DNA from: Equus caballus
Lineage: Eukaryota > Chordata > Mammalia > Perissodactyla > Equidae
Direction of reading: 5' to 3'
Length of the DNA stretch: 64,000 nucleotides
Assembly: GCF_041296265.1 (NCBI RefSeq)
Contig: NC_091693.1
Span: 22,134,001-22,198,000, forward strand
Position 1 is the first letter of the stretch, and every line of letters starts with the position of its first letter. A program made the translations under genes and the position numbers. Positions 40,724-54,066 of this stretch are shown in pieces. Under the pieces are notes generated by a model. The model was not told the origin of the DNA. It did no database searches and saw only the letters and a list, made by a program, of their open reading frames with translations.

Positions 40724-40729
40724 AATAAA
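40724..40729 (+). terminator. Candidate distal polyadenylation signal of gene A
   Basis: CCAATAAAGATTATTCC. The matching place in the gene B copy (50822-50835) reads CCAATCAAGATATCC, so the hexamer is lost there. Use is not proven. Confidence 0.35.
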
Positions 40730-41516
40730 GATTATTCCGCTTAAAAACAGTGAGTCCTGCTTATAAGGAAAAATAAAGTAGAAATTTGCCATGAAGTAGC
40801 TGTCTCATAATTGAATTCCAAACTGGGTTTTTGAGTAATTCACAAGAAGTATTTTTTTGAGCATCTGTGCTGTGCCAGGCACTGTTGTAGACACGGGATA
40901 CACCAGTGAACAAAACACGCAAAGTAATGGCCTCTAACGGCATGGATTCAAGATAGATGCTCTTCAGCAGAGGATCAGAAAGGAGTTCTTCCACTCGGAC
41001 TTCAGATCCTCTCCACTTTGTCTTACGAATCTGCACGTCTTATCACAGCAGTCATTGCGTCTTTCTCACTGAAACTGTCAGGGTCCCCAATTGGAGTGCC
41101 AAGGCCTGCCCTAATCCCTGAGGACCAGGTGCTGAACTCACCTTTCAGAGGTTGATATCCCAGGTAAATAAAAAATGTTAATGGGGTTGACAGTTCCAGA
41201 TCGCCCTCTTTAAGCAGGCTATATCAACTTAATATCCTCTATGGCTTCACTCCTCCTTCATAACAACTATAGCTAACATTTATTACATATGCTGTTTGCC
41301 AAATGTCAACTGCATTATTTAGTTATTTAATGCTCTCAAGTGCTCCATTTCCATCTCCATGTATTTTAGGGAAACATTTGAAGCCTTACGCCTTTCTCCT
41401 TAGTACAGGTAACCACATACTGTGTGCAGTTGTATGTGGCCAACAACTGAGAGTACCGAGATCAGGGATGCTGCCTTATATGGCTCAGTGATGGAGAACT
41501 GGAGTTGAGGGTGGTT

Positions 41517-41857
41517 GTGTTCATTTTCTAGGGCTGTCATTACAAAGTACCACAGACTGGGTGGCTTAACAGACATTTTCTTTCTCACAATTCTGGAGGC
41601 TAGAAGTCTGAGATCAAAGTGTCAGCATGGTTAGTTTCTTCTGAGGTCTCTCTCCTTGGCTTGTAGATGGCCTTCCTCCTGTGTCTTCACATAGTCTTCC
41701 CTCTGTGTCTATCGGTGTCCAAATTTCCTCCTTTTATAAGGGTACCAGTTACATTACCTCTTTAAAGCTCTTATCTCCAAATACAGTCATGTTCTGAGGT
41801 ACTGAAGGTTATGACTTGAACATACGGATTTGGGGGAACACAATTCAGCCCATAACA
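41517..41857 (-). mobile_element. MLT1-type MaLR LTR
   Basis: The plus-strand view runs from TTTTCTAGGGCTGTCATTAC through ACCACAGACTGGGTGGCTTA, TCTGGAGGCTAGAAGTCTGA, TCTCCAAATACAGTCATG to CAATTCAGCCCATAACA, an almost complete MLT1 LTR on the minus strand. Confidence 0.85.
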
Positions 41858-42471
41858 GTAGTATTTGTCAACAAATGCCATTCAAGTTTGGAATTTATAT
41901 TGGGCTACCTGATGGAACTGGCAGGTTGTAAACAGTGTATTTCCCAGGTTTGACAATTGACAGGGTCCTATGGTCAGTATCTGGGGAGGCTCATGGGTGT
42001 CTGTAGTTGAGAGGCTAATGCTTTGGAGGCCCAGTCCTGTTCAATGTTACTTTCCCTTCAGTCCTTCAAATAAGTCTAAATCCCTCTTCAAGGACTAGTT
42101 ATGTATCTGTGTGGTATATATATATTTTTCTCTTTTTTTCTGGAAAAGCAGTTGGCCCCTTTGGGGACAACGTTAAGACATAGCCACTATAGGTAAGAGG
42201 AGAGATTCCATTGTATTCAAAGTGCTTTAGGCTGAAAAATGAAGTGGAAGCTCTTCAAGGGTTCCTCAGTGGAGGACCATGGATGCTTGTGGGGAAAGGA
42301 GAGTTGACTTTTGAAAGAATTATACCCTGGATGCCTCTAAGTTGCATTCACTGATTCTTCCCTTGACTACCATTGCATTGGGGCTGTGCACCTTTTCCTC
42401 TGATGGTGTTACAGAGTCAAATGAGGTTCAGTGGTCTCAACCAAATTGTCCTGATATTTGAGATACAGGAT

Positions 42472-42718
42472 AGGGGCCGGCCTGATGGCACAGTGGTTAA
42501 GTGCGCACGTTCTGCTTCGGCGGCCTGGGGTTCACCGGTTCGGATCCCAGGTGCGGACATGGCGCTGCTTGGCAAGCCATGCTGTGGTAGGCGTCCCACA
42601 TATAAAGTAAAGGGAGATGGGCACAGATGTTAGCTCAGGGCCAGTCTTCCTCAGCAAAACGAGGAGGATTGGCAGCAGTTAGCTCCAGGCTAATCTTCCT
42701 CAAAAAAAAAAAAATCTG
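42472..42718 (+). mobile_element. ERE SINE
   Basis: A well kept copy: GGGGCCGGCCTGATGGC, GTTCACCGGTTCGGATCCC, GCCATGCTGTGGTAGGCGTC and an A tail. Perfect 12-bp duplication GAGATACAGGAT at 42460-42471 and 42719-42730. It looks young. Confidence 0.95.
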
Positions 42719-43254
42719 GAGATACAGGATGGGAGGTGAGGGGCCCTGTGAGTTTAGGGGGTGCAGGAAAGTCACAGAGAGCTCATCAGAGAATGATTTG
42801 TGGCCATGTATGGTGGAAGATGAGATCAAGATGATCCAAGAAGTGGGCGATTTATCCCGGGAGCCTTTCACCCAAGCTCCAGAGTCTGGACTGTAGAAAG
42901 CCATATGAGTGTTGACCTCGGATCTGCTGCTTTGGGGGCAGACATGGAGCCTGCAGTTTGTGTGTTTCTATGTTTATGGGAGAAAGTGGTTTCATGTGCC
43001 ACTGAATGTTGTAAGAGATGATTTCAGAGGCTCAGGTCTTGCGTCTCTGACTATATGGCCATCCTCCAAGGGGGCTCTGGGTAGTAAACTCCTTGAAGAT
43101 AGCAACAGAGCTAAGTTTTATGATGAGGGGATGTGGTAAGGGAATACAGCTGTTGTTAAGGTCATGTGCTTGGAGACGGGCAGAGCTGGGTTCAAATTGT
43201 AGCTCTAACACACAGAGTGTTCTTGAGCAAGATATTTAATCCCAAAGCCTTATC

Positions 43255-43490
43255 ATGACATAGTGAAAAATATATATTTGGTCTCTGCTCCTGGTTCCTG
43301 ACACAGAGCTCCTAAAGCCTTTGTAATCTCCTGAGTGATAGGAGCTTCTTTTGTTCTAATAAGGTGACTCTGGGTGGGCTCCTGGATAGCAGCTGGTCAC
43401 CAGAAAAACCAAGCCATGATTAGAAGCTTGGAACTTTCAACCCCATCCCCTATACTCTGGGGAAGGGAGAGGGTTTAGAGATTGAGTCAA
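43255..43490 (+). mobile_element. LTR family X, 5' part
   Basis: TTTGGTCTCTGCTCCTGG, then TTCCTGACACAGAGCTCC, and the CAGCTGGTCACCAGAAAAACC and GATTAGAAGCTTGGAACTTTC blocks. It is followed by an AT-rich tract (43495-43570). Confidence 0.55.
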
Positions 43491-43654
43491 TAATTGATTA
43501 TTTATTTAAATATATATATGTAATCATTTGAATCTTTTATCTTATATATAATATATATGAAATACATATAGTCATTTGACTCCTTTATCTTTAAAATGTA
43601 TCCATGAATCCAGGAAAAGTAACATATATATACACCAAATGAGGACTTTCCCTT

Positions 43655-44245
43655 TTGTGTTGGGGGTCCCCAAGACCGTCCTCAGGTTTGATAATTTGCT
43701 GGGAGGACTCACAGTACTCAGAAAGCTTGTTATACTCAGTGTTACATTTATTATAGAAAGGATAGTGATTAAAATCAGCAAAGGAAAAAGGAAAAGCCAC
43801 ACCCACAGTGTGGTTTACTCTGGGGGCCTTGGGCCGGGCTAGATATCAACAATGTGTTTAGAGTGGGGCCTTTAGACCATACCCACAGTATGATTTAGGG
43901 TGGGAGCTATGGATCACTTGGTGTCAGTGGACCTCTGGAGGGGCTGGAGACTGAAGTCAGATACCTGGGTGTCCTACCAGACTGACATGATTGAGCCCCA
44001 GGAAAGGCTCTGGACGTCAGTACTCAGGTGAGCTTCTCTGGTTGGCAGCACTCCCTACCTACTGTCACAGGTTTATGCCCAGAAAGTAACTGCACTGCAG
44101 GAGGACAACTGGAAGCTCCACGTTTGGAACTTTCCTGGACTCTGCCCTTTGTGCCTCTTCTCTTGGTTGATGTTAATCTTGATCCTTTAACTGTAATGAA
44201 CTCTAACTGTGAGCTCTCGGTGGGTTGTGAGTCCCTCTAGCGAAT
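43655..44245 (+). mobile_element. LTR fossils, mainly family B
   Basis: 43655-43800 looks like the reversed end of an LTR (GGGGGTCCCCAAGACCG, ATTTGCTGGGAGGACTCACAG). 43800-44245 is family B on the plus strand (GGGGCTGGAGACTGAAGTC, CTCAGGTGAGCTTCTCTGG, CTGTGAGCTCTCGGTGGG). Nested or adjacent insertions, old. Confidence 0.5.
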
Positions 44246-44776
44246 TATCATGGCTTTATGGAACATTCTCCCTATCTGCAGTAGCTCTGTGCTGCATTTT
44301 GGGTAATTTCTAGTTCACTAATGATCCCTTCAAAGCCTCTAATATGCTTTTAACGTATGCACGCATCCGTGTGTGTGCTCGCACCACGTGTATCTCTTTC
44401 TTCAGAAATACTTTTTTTCTCAAATCTGCCTGTCTCTTTATCGTTTTCTGTTCTTTAGACATTTTAAAAGACTTTGTTCCTTACAACATTTTAAACACAC
44501 TATTAAACATGTCGTATCTTATAATTTTGGCATCTGTTGTCTTTACATGGTTAATTCGGATCCACCAAATCTGGGAAGGCCCTTGATGAATGTAGTAATA
44601 TGTTTTATTAAGCTTGATATCACCCAAATGTGTATAATGTTTGGCAAATAAGTGCTCATCTATATATATATGTGACTCTTGGTTAGCAAGAGGATTTAAT
44701 GGCTACACATTATAGAAATGTCTACCTTATTGAATAAATGGAATACTGAATATATAATTGCAGAATATTCCAATAG

Positions 44777-45220
<444 letters not shown>

Positions 45221-45341
45221 TGAGGGAAAAACCACCACTTTGCAGAGGTGAAACTGTATAGTCCCTAAAATGGAACAATCTCCCATCTTGACGTCCCAGC
45301 CCAATTCAGGGTCTGACTCTTCTGTCATTTCCCATGAACAG

Positions 45342-45437
45342 GGTATCAAGCCAGCAAACCAGATGCACTCTCCAAGTTGGAGCAGGGGGAAGAACCATGG
45401 ATAGTGGAAGACGAAATCCACAGTCAAACCTGTCCAG
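45342..45437 (+). pseudogene. Gene B KRAB-B exon (open)
   Basis: 96 bp. Acceptor GAACAG, donor CCAG|GTGAGT. It encodes [20 protein letters not shown], then [12 protein letters not shown]. It has one codon more than in gene A (GEEPW instead of GEPW), as in gene C. Confidence 0.85.
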
Positions 45438-45498
45438 GTGAGTGGGTGAGAACCAGCAAGGGAGGAAGCCGAGAAAATCATGTTGTAATCAGTCAGAG

Positions 45499-46153
45499 TG
45501 ATGGGGATTTTTGGGCTGCTTAATTTTAAAACAGTTTATGATGAGGATTTTTAGGCTGGTTACTTTTAAAACTACAGATAAGAAGCAGGCTCCAAGGAGT
45601 GGAATTTGTTTGCCCTTTGATCAGAGACAATTGCAGTTGTAAAGGAAATCTCCATGCCTCCCTCTCTGGAATTTGTTTGCCCCTTGTTGGGAAAACATTT
45701 ACATTTCTAAGGGAAACATCTATCTGTGAAGATGCCTCCCCCTCTGAGCCAGGAGGAAGGGGGAATGGGCTTATCTCTGGAAACTGTCTGACAACCTCAT
45801 GTAACTGACCCCCCACCCCAAAATCCTCCTTTGTCTTTAGTTGAAGATAATATTTGAGCGGTGACTTCTGCCATTTACTCAATCCGGTTTGATTCTTATC
45901 TTAAAGTTGTGGGACCGCCAAATGGCCAGACCAAACGGGCACTAATAAAGAGATAACTCACATACCTATGCCTTAAATTTGGCCCTAACCCTCAGTTCGG
46001 GGCAGCAGCAGCAGCAGCAGAAGCTCTGACTGCCCATGGGTCCTGTCCCCATGCTACTCTATCTCTATTCTCTAAATAAAAGAGCACTACTGCCAGATCT
46101 TGAGAGTCTAAGAAATCTTTCTTTCGACTCCTCGGCTCACCGATCCCGCATCA
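45499..46153 (+). mobile_element. Class I solo LTR with perfect ends
   Basis: 655 bp, ending in the inverted pair TGATG ... CATCA and flanked by a 4-bp duplication AGAG (45495-45498 and 46154-46157). The gene A intron shows the empty site (CAGAG followed by ATGTCACAGCTGTGAGG). It has a CTAAATAAAAGAGC signal near 46070, a (CAG)n tract near 46002-46020 and a TTTCGACTCCTCGGCTCACC U5-like end. Gammaretrovirus-like, with no internal region. It postdates the A/B duplication. Confidence 0.85.
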
Positions 46154-46344
46154 AGAGAAGGTGCCACGGCTGTGACAGAGTCTGAGGCTATCTATACAGC
46201 TGCTCCCTGTAGCCTTCTTCCCGTATGAGAGCTTTGTCTTTGTAGGAGTTTACGGGAAAATACACCCCTTTTTCTTTTTCTGAGATCTGATCCCTGTTTA
46301 TGTACATTTTGATTTTTTTTTTCTTCTTTGCCTAGTTCTCTATT

Positions 46345-47130
46345 GTGAGATAATAGAAAATATATATCTTGGTCTCTGCCCCCAGTTCCTGGCACAGAGC
46401 TCCTGAAAACCTTGTAATTTCCTGGGTGATAGGACTGTCTTTTGTTCTAATGAGGCAACTCTGGATGGGCTTCTGCCTGGCTCCTGGATAGGGACTGGTT
46501 CCTGGAAAGACCAAGCTGTGATTAGAAGCTTGGAATTTTCAGCCCCACCCCCCATTCGCTTGAGAAGGGCTGAAAATGGAGTTAATGATGGATCATGCCC
46601 ACATGATGAAGCCTCCATAAAATCAAAAGCTTGGGGTTCAGGGAGCTCCCAGGTTGGCGAGCATATTCACACTGGGAGGGGGACACACCTTAACTTCCCT
46701 GGGACAGAACCTTCTGTGCTCAGGACCTCCCAGACCTCTCCCTATGTATCTCCTCATCTGGTTGTTCATCTGTATCCTTTATTACATAATAAACTGATGA
46801 ACGTTAAGTGTTTCACTGAATTCTGTGAGCTGCTCTAGCAAATTAATAGAACCCAAGGTGGGGGTCTTTGGAACTTCTACTCTATAGTGGTTGGTCAGAA
46901 GCCCAGGTGATAACCTGGGCTTATGACTGGCATCTGAAATGTTTGTGTGTGTGTGTGTGGCTGTCTATGTAGGGGGGCAGTCTTGTAGGAATGAGTCCTT
47001 ACCCTGTGGGATCTGATGCTATCTCTAAGTAGATAGAATCAGAACTGAGTTGAATTGCAGGACACCCAGCTGGTGTGTGGAGAATTGCTTGTTGTGGGGA
47101 AAAACCTCCACACATTTGGTGACCAGAGGT
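46345..47130 (+). mobile_element. LTR fossil, family X, nearly full
   Basis: From GAAAATATATATCTTGGTC through CCCAGTTCCTGGCACAGAGC, GAAGCCTCCATAAAATC, CATAATAAACTGATGAACG and CCTGTGGGATCTGATGC to the ATTTGGTGACCAGAGGTGTC end. It lies in gene B between KRAB-B and the finger exon, sense. A short (TG)n run is near 46925-46945. Confidence 0.65.
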
Positions 47131-47884
47131 GTCAGAAGTAAAATGTTCTGTGTGAATAGTAAAGGAGACTCACAGGAAAGAAACACATAGGAAGGAAAAA
47201 ACTGTAGGTTTTTCCTTTAATCTTCTTCCTAGGTTTCTCAGATCTCCTCCTTTTTTGTCCATTGCCACAGTGTCTCTGTCTATTTCTTCCACCTCCCTTG
47301 CTATGAAATTCCACCTTCCAGGCCTCACTCCAAACAGAGATCTTTGAATTCATAGTCCTCTATCTAGAGAGAGAGACTGCCAAAAGATTGGCCTGAAGAC
47401 AGCCATGTGAAGGCTAATACTAGATAGTATTTGTGGGGGAAGTAGTGGAATGGAAATGTGGGTAAATGGAGTAATTAAGGCAGCATTAACTTCATTGTCG
47501 GGCTGACTGCTTGGAATTTACATATTAGTAACTGACAGGGCATGGTGGATGGGTGGGAAGAGGGTTGGATTTTTCTAGCTCTATGTAGATCAGGTTTCCC
47601 TTCCACCTCTCTCTCTCTTCTAACAGTGACTATCTTGTTTTTTCCTATCTCTGCGTGTTTTGCAAGGTGCAATTTAGAAAGCAGCCAAATCTATATGTAT
47701 TCATTGTGAATTATCTAAGCTTGTTTGTGTACTTACTGCTTTTGTCACTTGATATTTGTGTATTGTGTTTTTACCAATGTCCAAGAAATAAGGAACATTA
47801 TTAAAGTCTTTTATACTGAGATCATGCAGTCAACACGAAAGAGCCAATGCACACCTAGGCATTCATTGTTCTCTTCTTTCCTAG

Positions 47885-49165
47885 AAGTTGAAAATGTTGA
47901 TGATCACTTGTGGGGACACTTGCATAACCAAAGATGTCTAAAGAGAATGGAACAATGCTATGAGCATAAGGCCTGTGAAAACATTGTTCATCCAGACCAA
48001 CATCATTTTCCTTTAAGGCCAAATCATGGAAAAACTCTGAAATCAAATTTAAGTTTAGTCAATGAGAACACAAGCTGTGAAATAAAGAAGCGTGTTGAGT
48101 GTAATGGAGATAGGAAATCCTTTCTCCTTACAAAGCATGAGCAAATTCATACTAAAATTGCCTGAAATTGCAAAACCCATCAGCACTAAGGCTCAGTTTA
48201 TTAAGCCTCAGAGAGCTCACAAAATTGAGAAACCCCACATAGTCACTGAATGTGGGGAATTCTTCATCAGGAAGTCTCAGTTCACTAAACATCAGAGAAT
48301 TCACCTGGGAGAGAAACCCCATGGATGCAATAGATGTGAGAAATCATATACCGCAAAGTTCAGGCTCACTGAACACCAGAAAACTCATACAGGAGAGAAA
48401 CCTTATGTATGTGCTGAATGTGGCAAGACCTTTCTCATTGACTCATGTCCCATTTTACATCAGAAAATTCATACTGGAGAGGAACCCTATATATGGAATA
48501 ATTGTGGATAGGGCTTCACCCAGAAGGTCAGTTTCATTGTACATCAGTGAACTCCGACTGGAGAGAAACTTTATATATGCAGTGAATGCGGACAAGGCTT
48601 CATCCAGAAGACAGGTTTCATATCACAACAGGGAGTTCATACAGGCAAGACTCCCTTTGTATGTAGTGACTGGAAAATCCTATTCTCAGAAGTCAGGATC
48701 TCATCAAACATCAGAAAATTCACACAGGAGGGAAAGCCTCATAAAGGTAGGAATGTGGGACGCCTTCATCACAAAGCAACAGCTCATTGTCCATCAAAGA
48801 CCTCGTACAGGAGAGAGATCCTTTGAATGCACTGAGTGTGGGAAAGCTTTTGCCTGTAGTCTTGCCTTATTAAACATAAGAAGATACACACATGGGAGAA
48901 ACCTGTAGATACAGTGAAGGTGGAAAATCCTTCTGCAGAGTCGCAGCTCCTTACATGCAAGTGAAACCCTGTTAACTCGGTGATTATGCAAATGCCTTCT
49001 GTAACCCCTCAGACATCATTAAATATCTGTGAGTTCCTAACAAATAGAAACATATTCCTTTCAGAACAGCCTCTTGCTGGATGTGCACCCTTAGGAGATA
49101 GCAGGGAATCTGCATGGAGGAAAAAATGCCCTTATAAATGTAGCAAATGTGGTTGTCTTCAGTGA
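47885..49165 (+). pseudogene. Gene B finger exon, broken
   Basis: The acceptor CTTTCCTAG is intact. The spacer CLKRMEQCYEHKACEN and LKSNLSLVN parallels gene A. Fingers are visible as pieces at 48260-48510 and 48790-48900 (for example [17 protein letters not shown]). The following tail region is still recognisable up to about 49165. Confidence 0.85.
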
Positions 49166-50129
49166 TCAATTCCAACACATTTTATGTCTTAACTCATAGG
49201 AAAGAAAGTCAGTTACAATTAACGTAGAATCAGATTGAGCAAAAACATTTTAGCTCATTACACAGCTGATAAGTATGTACTGAGAGAAATCATATGAATG
49301 CAGACACAGGAAAAGCCTGATAAACTCATCCTATGTTAAATATGTGTTGATATAGAGACATAATCTGTTAACCCCAGGACCAATACATACCGATCGCTCA
49401 ATTTTGTCAGCTAATCTCTGGAATGCCTGAGATAATTTAAGTGAAGAAAAACATTACTGAGATTATTGAAAGAGGTAAGTCATTTGGATCTGGATGTTGC
49501 TAGAAATGGAAAACTTTAGGAGAAGACGTTGGTCCAAAAAAGCAGTATCTGATTAACGGAACGTGGGGCACATAAATAATACCAGTTCAGTTTTCCAAGG
49601 ACAGTGTGAAGTATTAATTGAAAACCAGTACATCTATCATTAATTGTCAGGACTTGATACTATTCAGAGGCACCTAAGAAACAATAGCCTTACACTGAAT
49701 CTATTTGTTCATTCAATGAATTTTTATCAAGTATGTACTTCCTTTGTACCTGTTACTAATCTACCAGCTGAGCACACAGTGGTGAAAGAAAGAGAAATGT
49801 CACTGCCCTTGTGGAATGAGCGCTGAGTTAGCTGAATTGTATGTCAGTGGTACCTTCATACTCCTAACGTACTCAGAGTATGTAAACTCTGCATGAGGTG
49901 AAATGGACATGGAGTAATTGGATCAAGGAATTTGTATTTAGAATCAGGTAAAGTTAAAAAAATCCTAAAATAAAGTTTTCCCTAAAGAGACTATTATTTA
50001 TTTGAAAGGGAGAGGTGGGGAGGACTCCTATTAACAACGTGTAAGTTATCCAGGATACAAATGCTTTAAAAAAAAGTCCATGTCTTATCTTCCCACATTG
50101 ATTACACGTTCCCCGATAGTTTTGCACTA

Positions 50130-50326
50130 ATTCTGTAGCCACTAGCCACATGTGGCTAGGCTATTCAAATGTAAATTAATTAAAATTAAATTAAAAATTT
50201 AGTTCCTCAGTATCAATGGCCACATTTCAAGAGCTCAGTAGTTGTTTGTGGCTAGTGACTATGTTATTGGACAGTACAGATGTAGAACATTTCTGTCATC
50301 ACAGAACAGACTGTTGAACGGTGCTG
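50130..50326. mobile_element. hAT-type MITE with CCACATGTGG palindrome
   Basis: GTAGCCACTAGCCACATGTGGCTAG, the A/T-rich AATTAAAATTAAATT middle and TGTTATTGGACAGTACAG near the other end are the standard form of a common mammalian hAT MITE. Old. Confidence 0.6.
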
Positions 50327-51439
50327 GTTTATAGAAGCATATATTCCTCATGACATAAAATTAAAACAACTATATATTGATATGGAAGATGAATGTGAAT
50401 GGACTAAAAGAAAAAGTCTTTTATCATTGTAGAGAATGAGCAATCGGAAGGCAGTTTCTAAAGAATGGAATTGGTCAAAAAGTTTTGTATATCTGTGTTA
50501 TTAGACTCAATGTCTGTCTGAATATAAATGGAGGCGAGCAGAAAAGGAATAGGATTGTCAGGATAAGTAAAATCAAAATCTTGAAACCCTTGGCTAAGAT
50601 GGTGGAAAGTATAGAGAGAGGAGGTAAGGTCCCCTGGGGATGTCTTAGAGAAGAAACCTATTTATTTGTTCACAGATGTGTCATCTTCGACAGCCGCTAT
50701 CATTTCTGAGATGCCATCTCCTCTGTGACCTGCTTAATCGGACATGTGATTTTCCTTCTTTTTCATTCCTTCTTACTGTTATGAGTGGGGCTCTTGTCCT
50801 CTCTCCAGAGTCTTTCCTTTGGTCCAATCAAGATATCCTGCCAAAATTTGAGTCCTGCTTAGAGAACAAGAAATGGAAATTTGCTGTGCAGTAGCTGTCT
50901 TACATTTCCCTCACAAATCCTGCATTATCAGGTAAATTCACTCCAACATATGTTTTTAAGCAGCTAAGCTTGGCCATCTCAGTACTCAAGATTTTATTCC
51001 GTAATGCAATCATTAGATAATTGAGAATGGGAAAATTTCATGATTGATTTGTTTTACCAGGATCGCCTTGCCTGCTCTATGAAGACGAGATAGTACAGGC
51101 CGAGGGTGCAAGCAGGGACAATTTTAGTTTCTCAGGTGAGAGACTGGGCTAGCACAGTAATGATGGAGAAGCGAGGAAGGATGGAACTGACTTCCTGCTT
51201 TGACCTGCGGTCACATGACTGTATCAGGTGTGTTCTGAGAATTATAATGGCCTGTGGGGTTGAACATAATGCAGGCAAGTAGGTGAACCTGGCATCTGTG
51301 TCACAGCCTGTGTTCTCAAGATCTCTGGTTCCTCAGGGGGAGTGAGCCTTCCAGCTCAGGGGTGGGTGGAGGAGGAAAATATGAGCGGGAGCAGGGCTGG
51401 AAGTGGGTAGTAGGCCTGCAGATGGCTGGCAAAGACCTC

Positions 51440-51760
51440 TTGGTGAGGTGATGCAGAACTGCGGGAAGTACAGTTCTTTGAGGTCATTTTATTTTTTGCA
51501 CATGAACGATCACAGCAGTTCAATATCCCGAACACTGGAAATAACCCGAAGGTCCACCAACTGGTAAATGATTCAACACGTTTTCTAACACCCATACAAT
51601 GGAATACTAAGCAACAAAAGGGAGCGAACTACTGATATTAAAAACAGTAATGAATTTAAAAACAATTATGCTGTGTGGAAGAAGCCAGATAAAAAGAGTA
51701 CGTACACTAAGGTTCTATTCGTAAAATGCAGACTATAGTGACAGAAGGCAGTTCTAATCC
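51440..51760 (-). mobile_element. L1 3' UTR-type fragment
   Basis: The plus-strand view has GGTCCACCAACTGGTAAATG, CCCATACAATGGAATACTAAG and AGAAGCCAGATAAAAAG, the reverse of the stereotyped L1M 3' region. Confidence 0.75.
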
Positions 51761-51939
51761 TGTCTAGGATGTAGCATGTTCTGTACTTGGGCCAGGCAAG
51801 TGGCGTGGTTGGGCTGAGGCTGGGAAGAGGCTCACAACGACCATTGTTCCCACTTTGGGATCGCTGCATGCCCCATATCATCTCGCTTTTCCAAACCTTG
51901 TTAGTCTTCGAAAGGCACTGCCACCTGCCAGTCCCACGC

Positions 51940-52648
51940 TGAGCTCCCCGGAACGCGCTTGTTCCGTACGGACGCCGAACCCCCTCAAAGATGGCCGCGC
52001 CCATGGGGCCCTTGCCTAACGGCGCAAGCGCCACAGGGCTAAAGCGTGCTAAAGTTTTTATTCGACTTCTAAATCTTTTCGCAATTAGACTAGTGATCGA
52101 GGTGTTCAGAAGTTAATTTCCCACCGAGCTGAGACGTCACAGCTTTAAAAGCCGCTCGGAATGTACGCTGCGCCCTTTGGGTCCTAATGGGCTCTGGCCT
52201 TCGAAAACTTTGAGCCGTTCACGGTCCCCTACAACGAGGCCCTGGCCGTTCGCAGGTTACCTCCACGTCATGTCTGCCTTGCGTGAGCTCGAGGCTCTAA
52301 AACCTCTTCATTTCCCTTTAAAGGCTGAGGTGCGGGAAAATGGGACAGTTTCAGTAGCGGTCTCTCACCGTCACGTCACTGACGCAAAAGCGGCCGCCAA
52401 GTTGTACGTTAGGGTCCCAAAGATGGCGGCCTCCAGAGCGCCGAGGCCATGGCGGCGCGAGTATATTACCTCATAAGGAAAAGCTGGAAGCCCGTATTCC
52501 GTTGTCCATAGAAACGCGGCAGAAACGTAGCAGCCCCTCGTCGGACGCTTTCCGGAGAGAGGGCTGAGCGAGAAGAGCAGAACTGAAAGAAGTTTAGGGA
52601 AGTAAGTTAGGGTGAGAAGAGGCCGCTGCAGGTCCAGGAGGGAATCAG
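51940..52648 (+). promoter_or_regulatory. CpG promoter P4 and noncoding exon 1 of gene C
   Basis: YY1-type AAGATGGCGGC at 52420-52430, GCGCGAGTATATTACC at 52455-52470 (the shared 14-mer, diverged), and an ETS-like GCTGGAAG at 52483-52490. A second YY1 site is at 51988-51998 within GTACGGACGCC. Exon 1 ends at 52648, AATCAG|GTCAGTGTGTG, matching the left gene's donor at 4400. A second strong donor, GAA|GTAAGT, is at 52601. Confidence 0.75.
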
Positions 52649-53879
52649 GTCAGTGTGTGCCTCTCTCTGTAGGAAAGGCGGGGAGAGGAGGCGATCTGTC
52701 GGCACCTGCGTAGCTTATGGCTCCTGTGAGTCGATGAAGTTAGCGCAGGGCAGGTTTTGTATTTGGAGGAGAGCAGAGAGGAGTCTGTACTGGGTGTTTG
52801 TGATCGGGGTGTCTTTGGGGTCAACCATGGGGGGCTCTGGTGGTCAGTAATTAAAGGTCTGAATAGATCAACCACCTGGAGTCCCGAGGTCAGGGTTTAG
52901 GGTCTTCGCGGGTCACTCCTCTTGTAGGTGATTGACAACTGGTGGGGTGGTGTTTGTCATTGCATATGGCATCTGGTTCGGGCTCTGGAATAATTTGGAG
53001 CTCAGTATTCGAGGAACCGTTAACGGAGGGCAGTGTCCGTGTGTTTCTGGTCTGGTTTCGGTGTTAATCAGGCAGGGTGGTGGCCTTTGTCTTTTGTTCG
53101 GAGATGTGTGGCCGCAGAAGGCTCGGAGGCTCAGGAGTCCTGGCTGGGACGTGTGTTGAGCTCAGACTTCGGCTACTGGAACAGACTTGCTGAACGTTAA
53201 CATTTCCCCGAAAGTTTCAGGTGCAAATCCCTCCTTCACGACTAATTTTCTGATTCCTTATGGCTCCCCACATCATCTCATCCTTTTGAACCCGCAGGAA
53301 GGAAAGTTTTGGGGAAGATGAACGATTCAGCATGTTTACAATTCATAAGCTTTTAATTTAAGATTCTGTTTTTATCTTTCCTCCTGCAAGTTTACTGCGT
53401 ATTTTCTTTCAGGTTCTATATGTGAGTATAAAAGGCTGCTGTTTTCCCAGCATTTATATTTTTGAAATTTATATTTATAGCTTATATTCCTTCTGTCTCT
53501 CTTCTTTTTTCGGTGTGCTCATTGTTTCTCATATTGAAGTGTGTGTATAAACAGGGTATATAAAGACTTTTAATAAGGTATGAGGGTAAAAGAGTTTAAA
53601 GAAAAAATCTGTTCCTCACCATCCATATGGCCTCATTTCCATAATTGTTCTAAAAATTACCTGCCCCTGAGGCACAGTGCTCTGCGATTCTCCTTTCCCA
53701 CTTTCCCTTTCACATTCAGGCTACTTTCACTCGTTTGAAGTCTGATGTTTCATTAGCCTGATGTATGACCCTCTGGGGAACGAAATAAAGAGACAGAAAT
53801 ACTGCAGACCACATGTTCAAGTGAGTGCACAGCGAGAGAGAATGTAACCCTGCAAGTAATTTTGCTCTTCAGCCCACAG

Positions 53880-54051
53880 GTCCTGGCAGGAGACAAGAAA
53901 TGAATGAAGAAAGAGGAGGATCCAGGACCTTGATATTGTCATTTCTGGGCACACTTTTCACTGGTGACTCAAATTTCTAACTAGAAATTTACAGTGTGTG
54001 CAGAAGAGACAGAGCATCTCAGTTGCTGGCCATTCCCCAAAACAGAAGACA

Positions 54052-54066
<15 letters not shown>
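53880..54066 (+). CDS. Gene C exon 2 with start codon
   Basis: 187-bp exon. Acceptor CAGCCCACAG|GTCCTGGCAGG, donor CCCAG|GTGACT. The coding part is only 54052-54066: ATG GTC AGT GCC CAG (MVSAQ). It joins GAA ACC CTG of KRAB-A in phase 0. Confidence 0.82.

Noticed and set aside
48252-48908. 218-residue frame in gene B as a separate gene
   Set aside because: Most of it is a shadow of decayed fingers. Only the last part coincides with the finger frame because of deletions.
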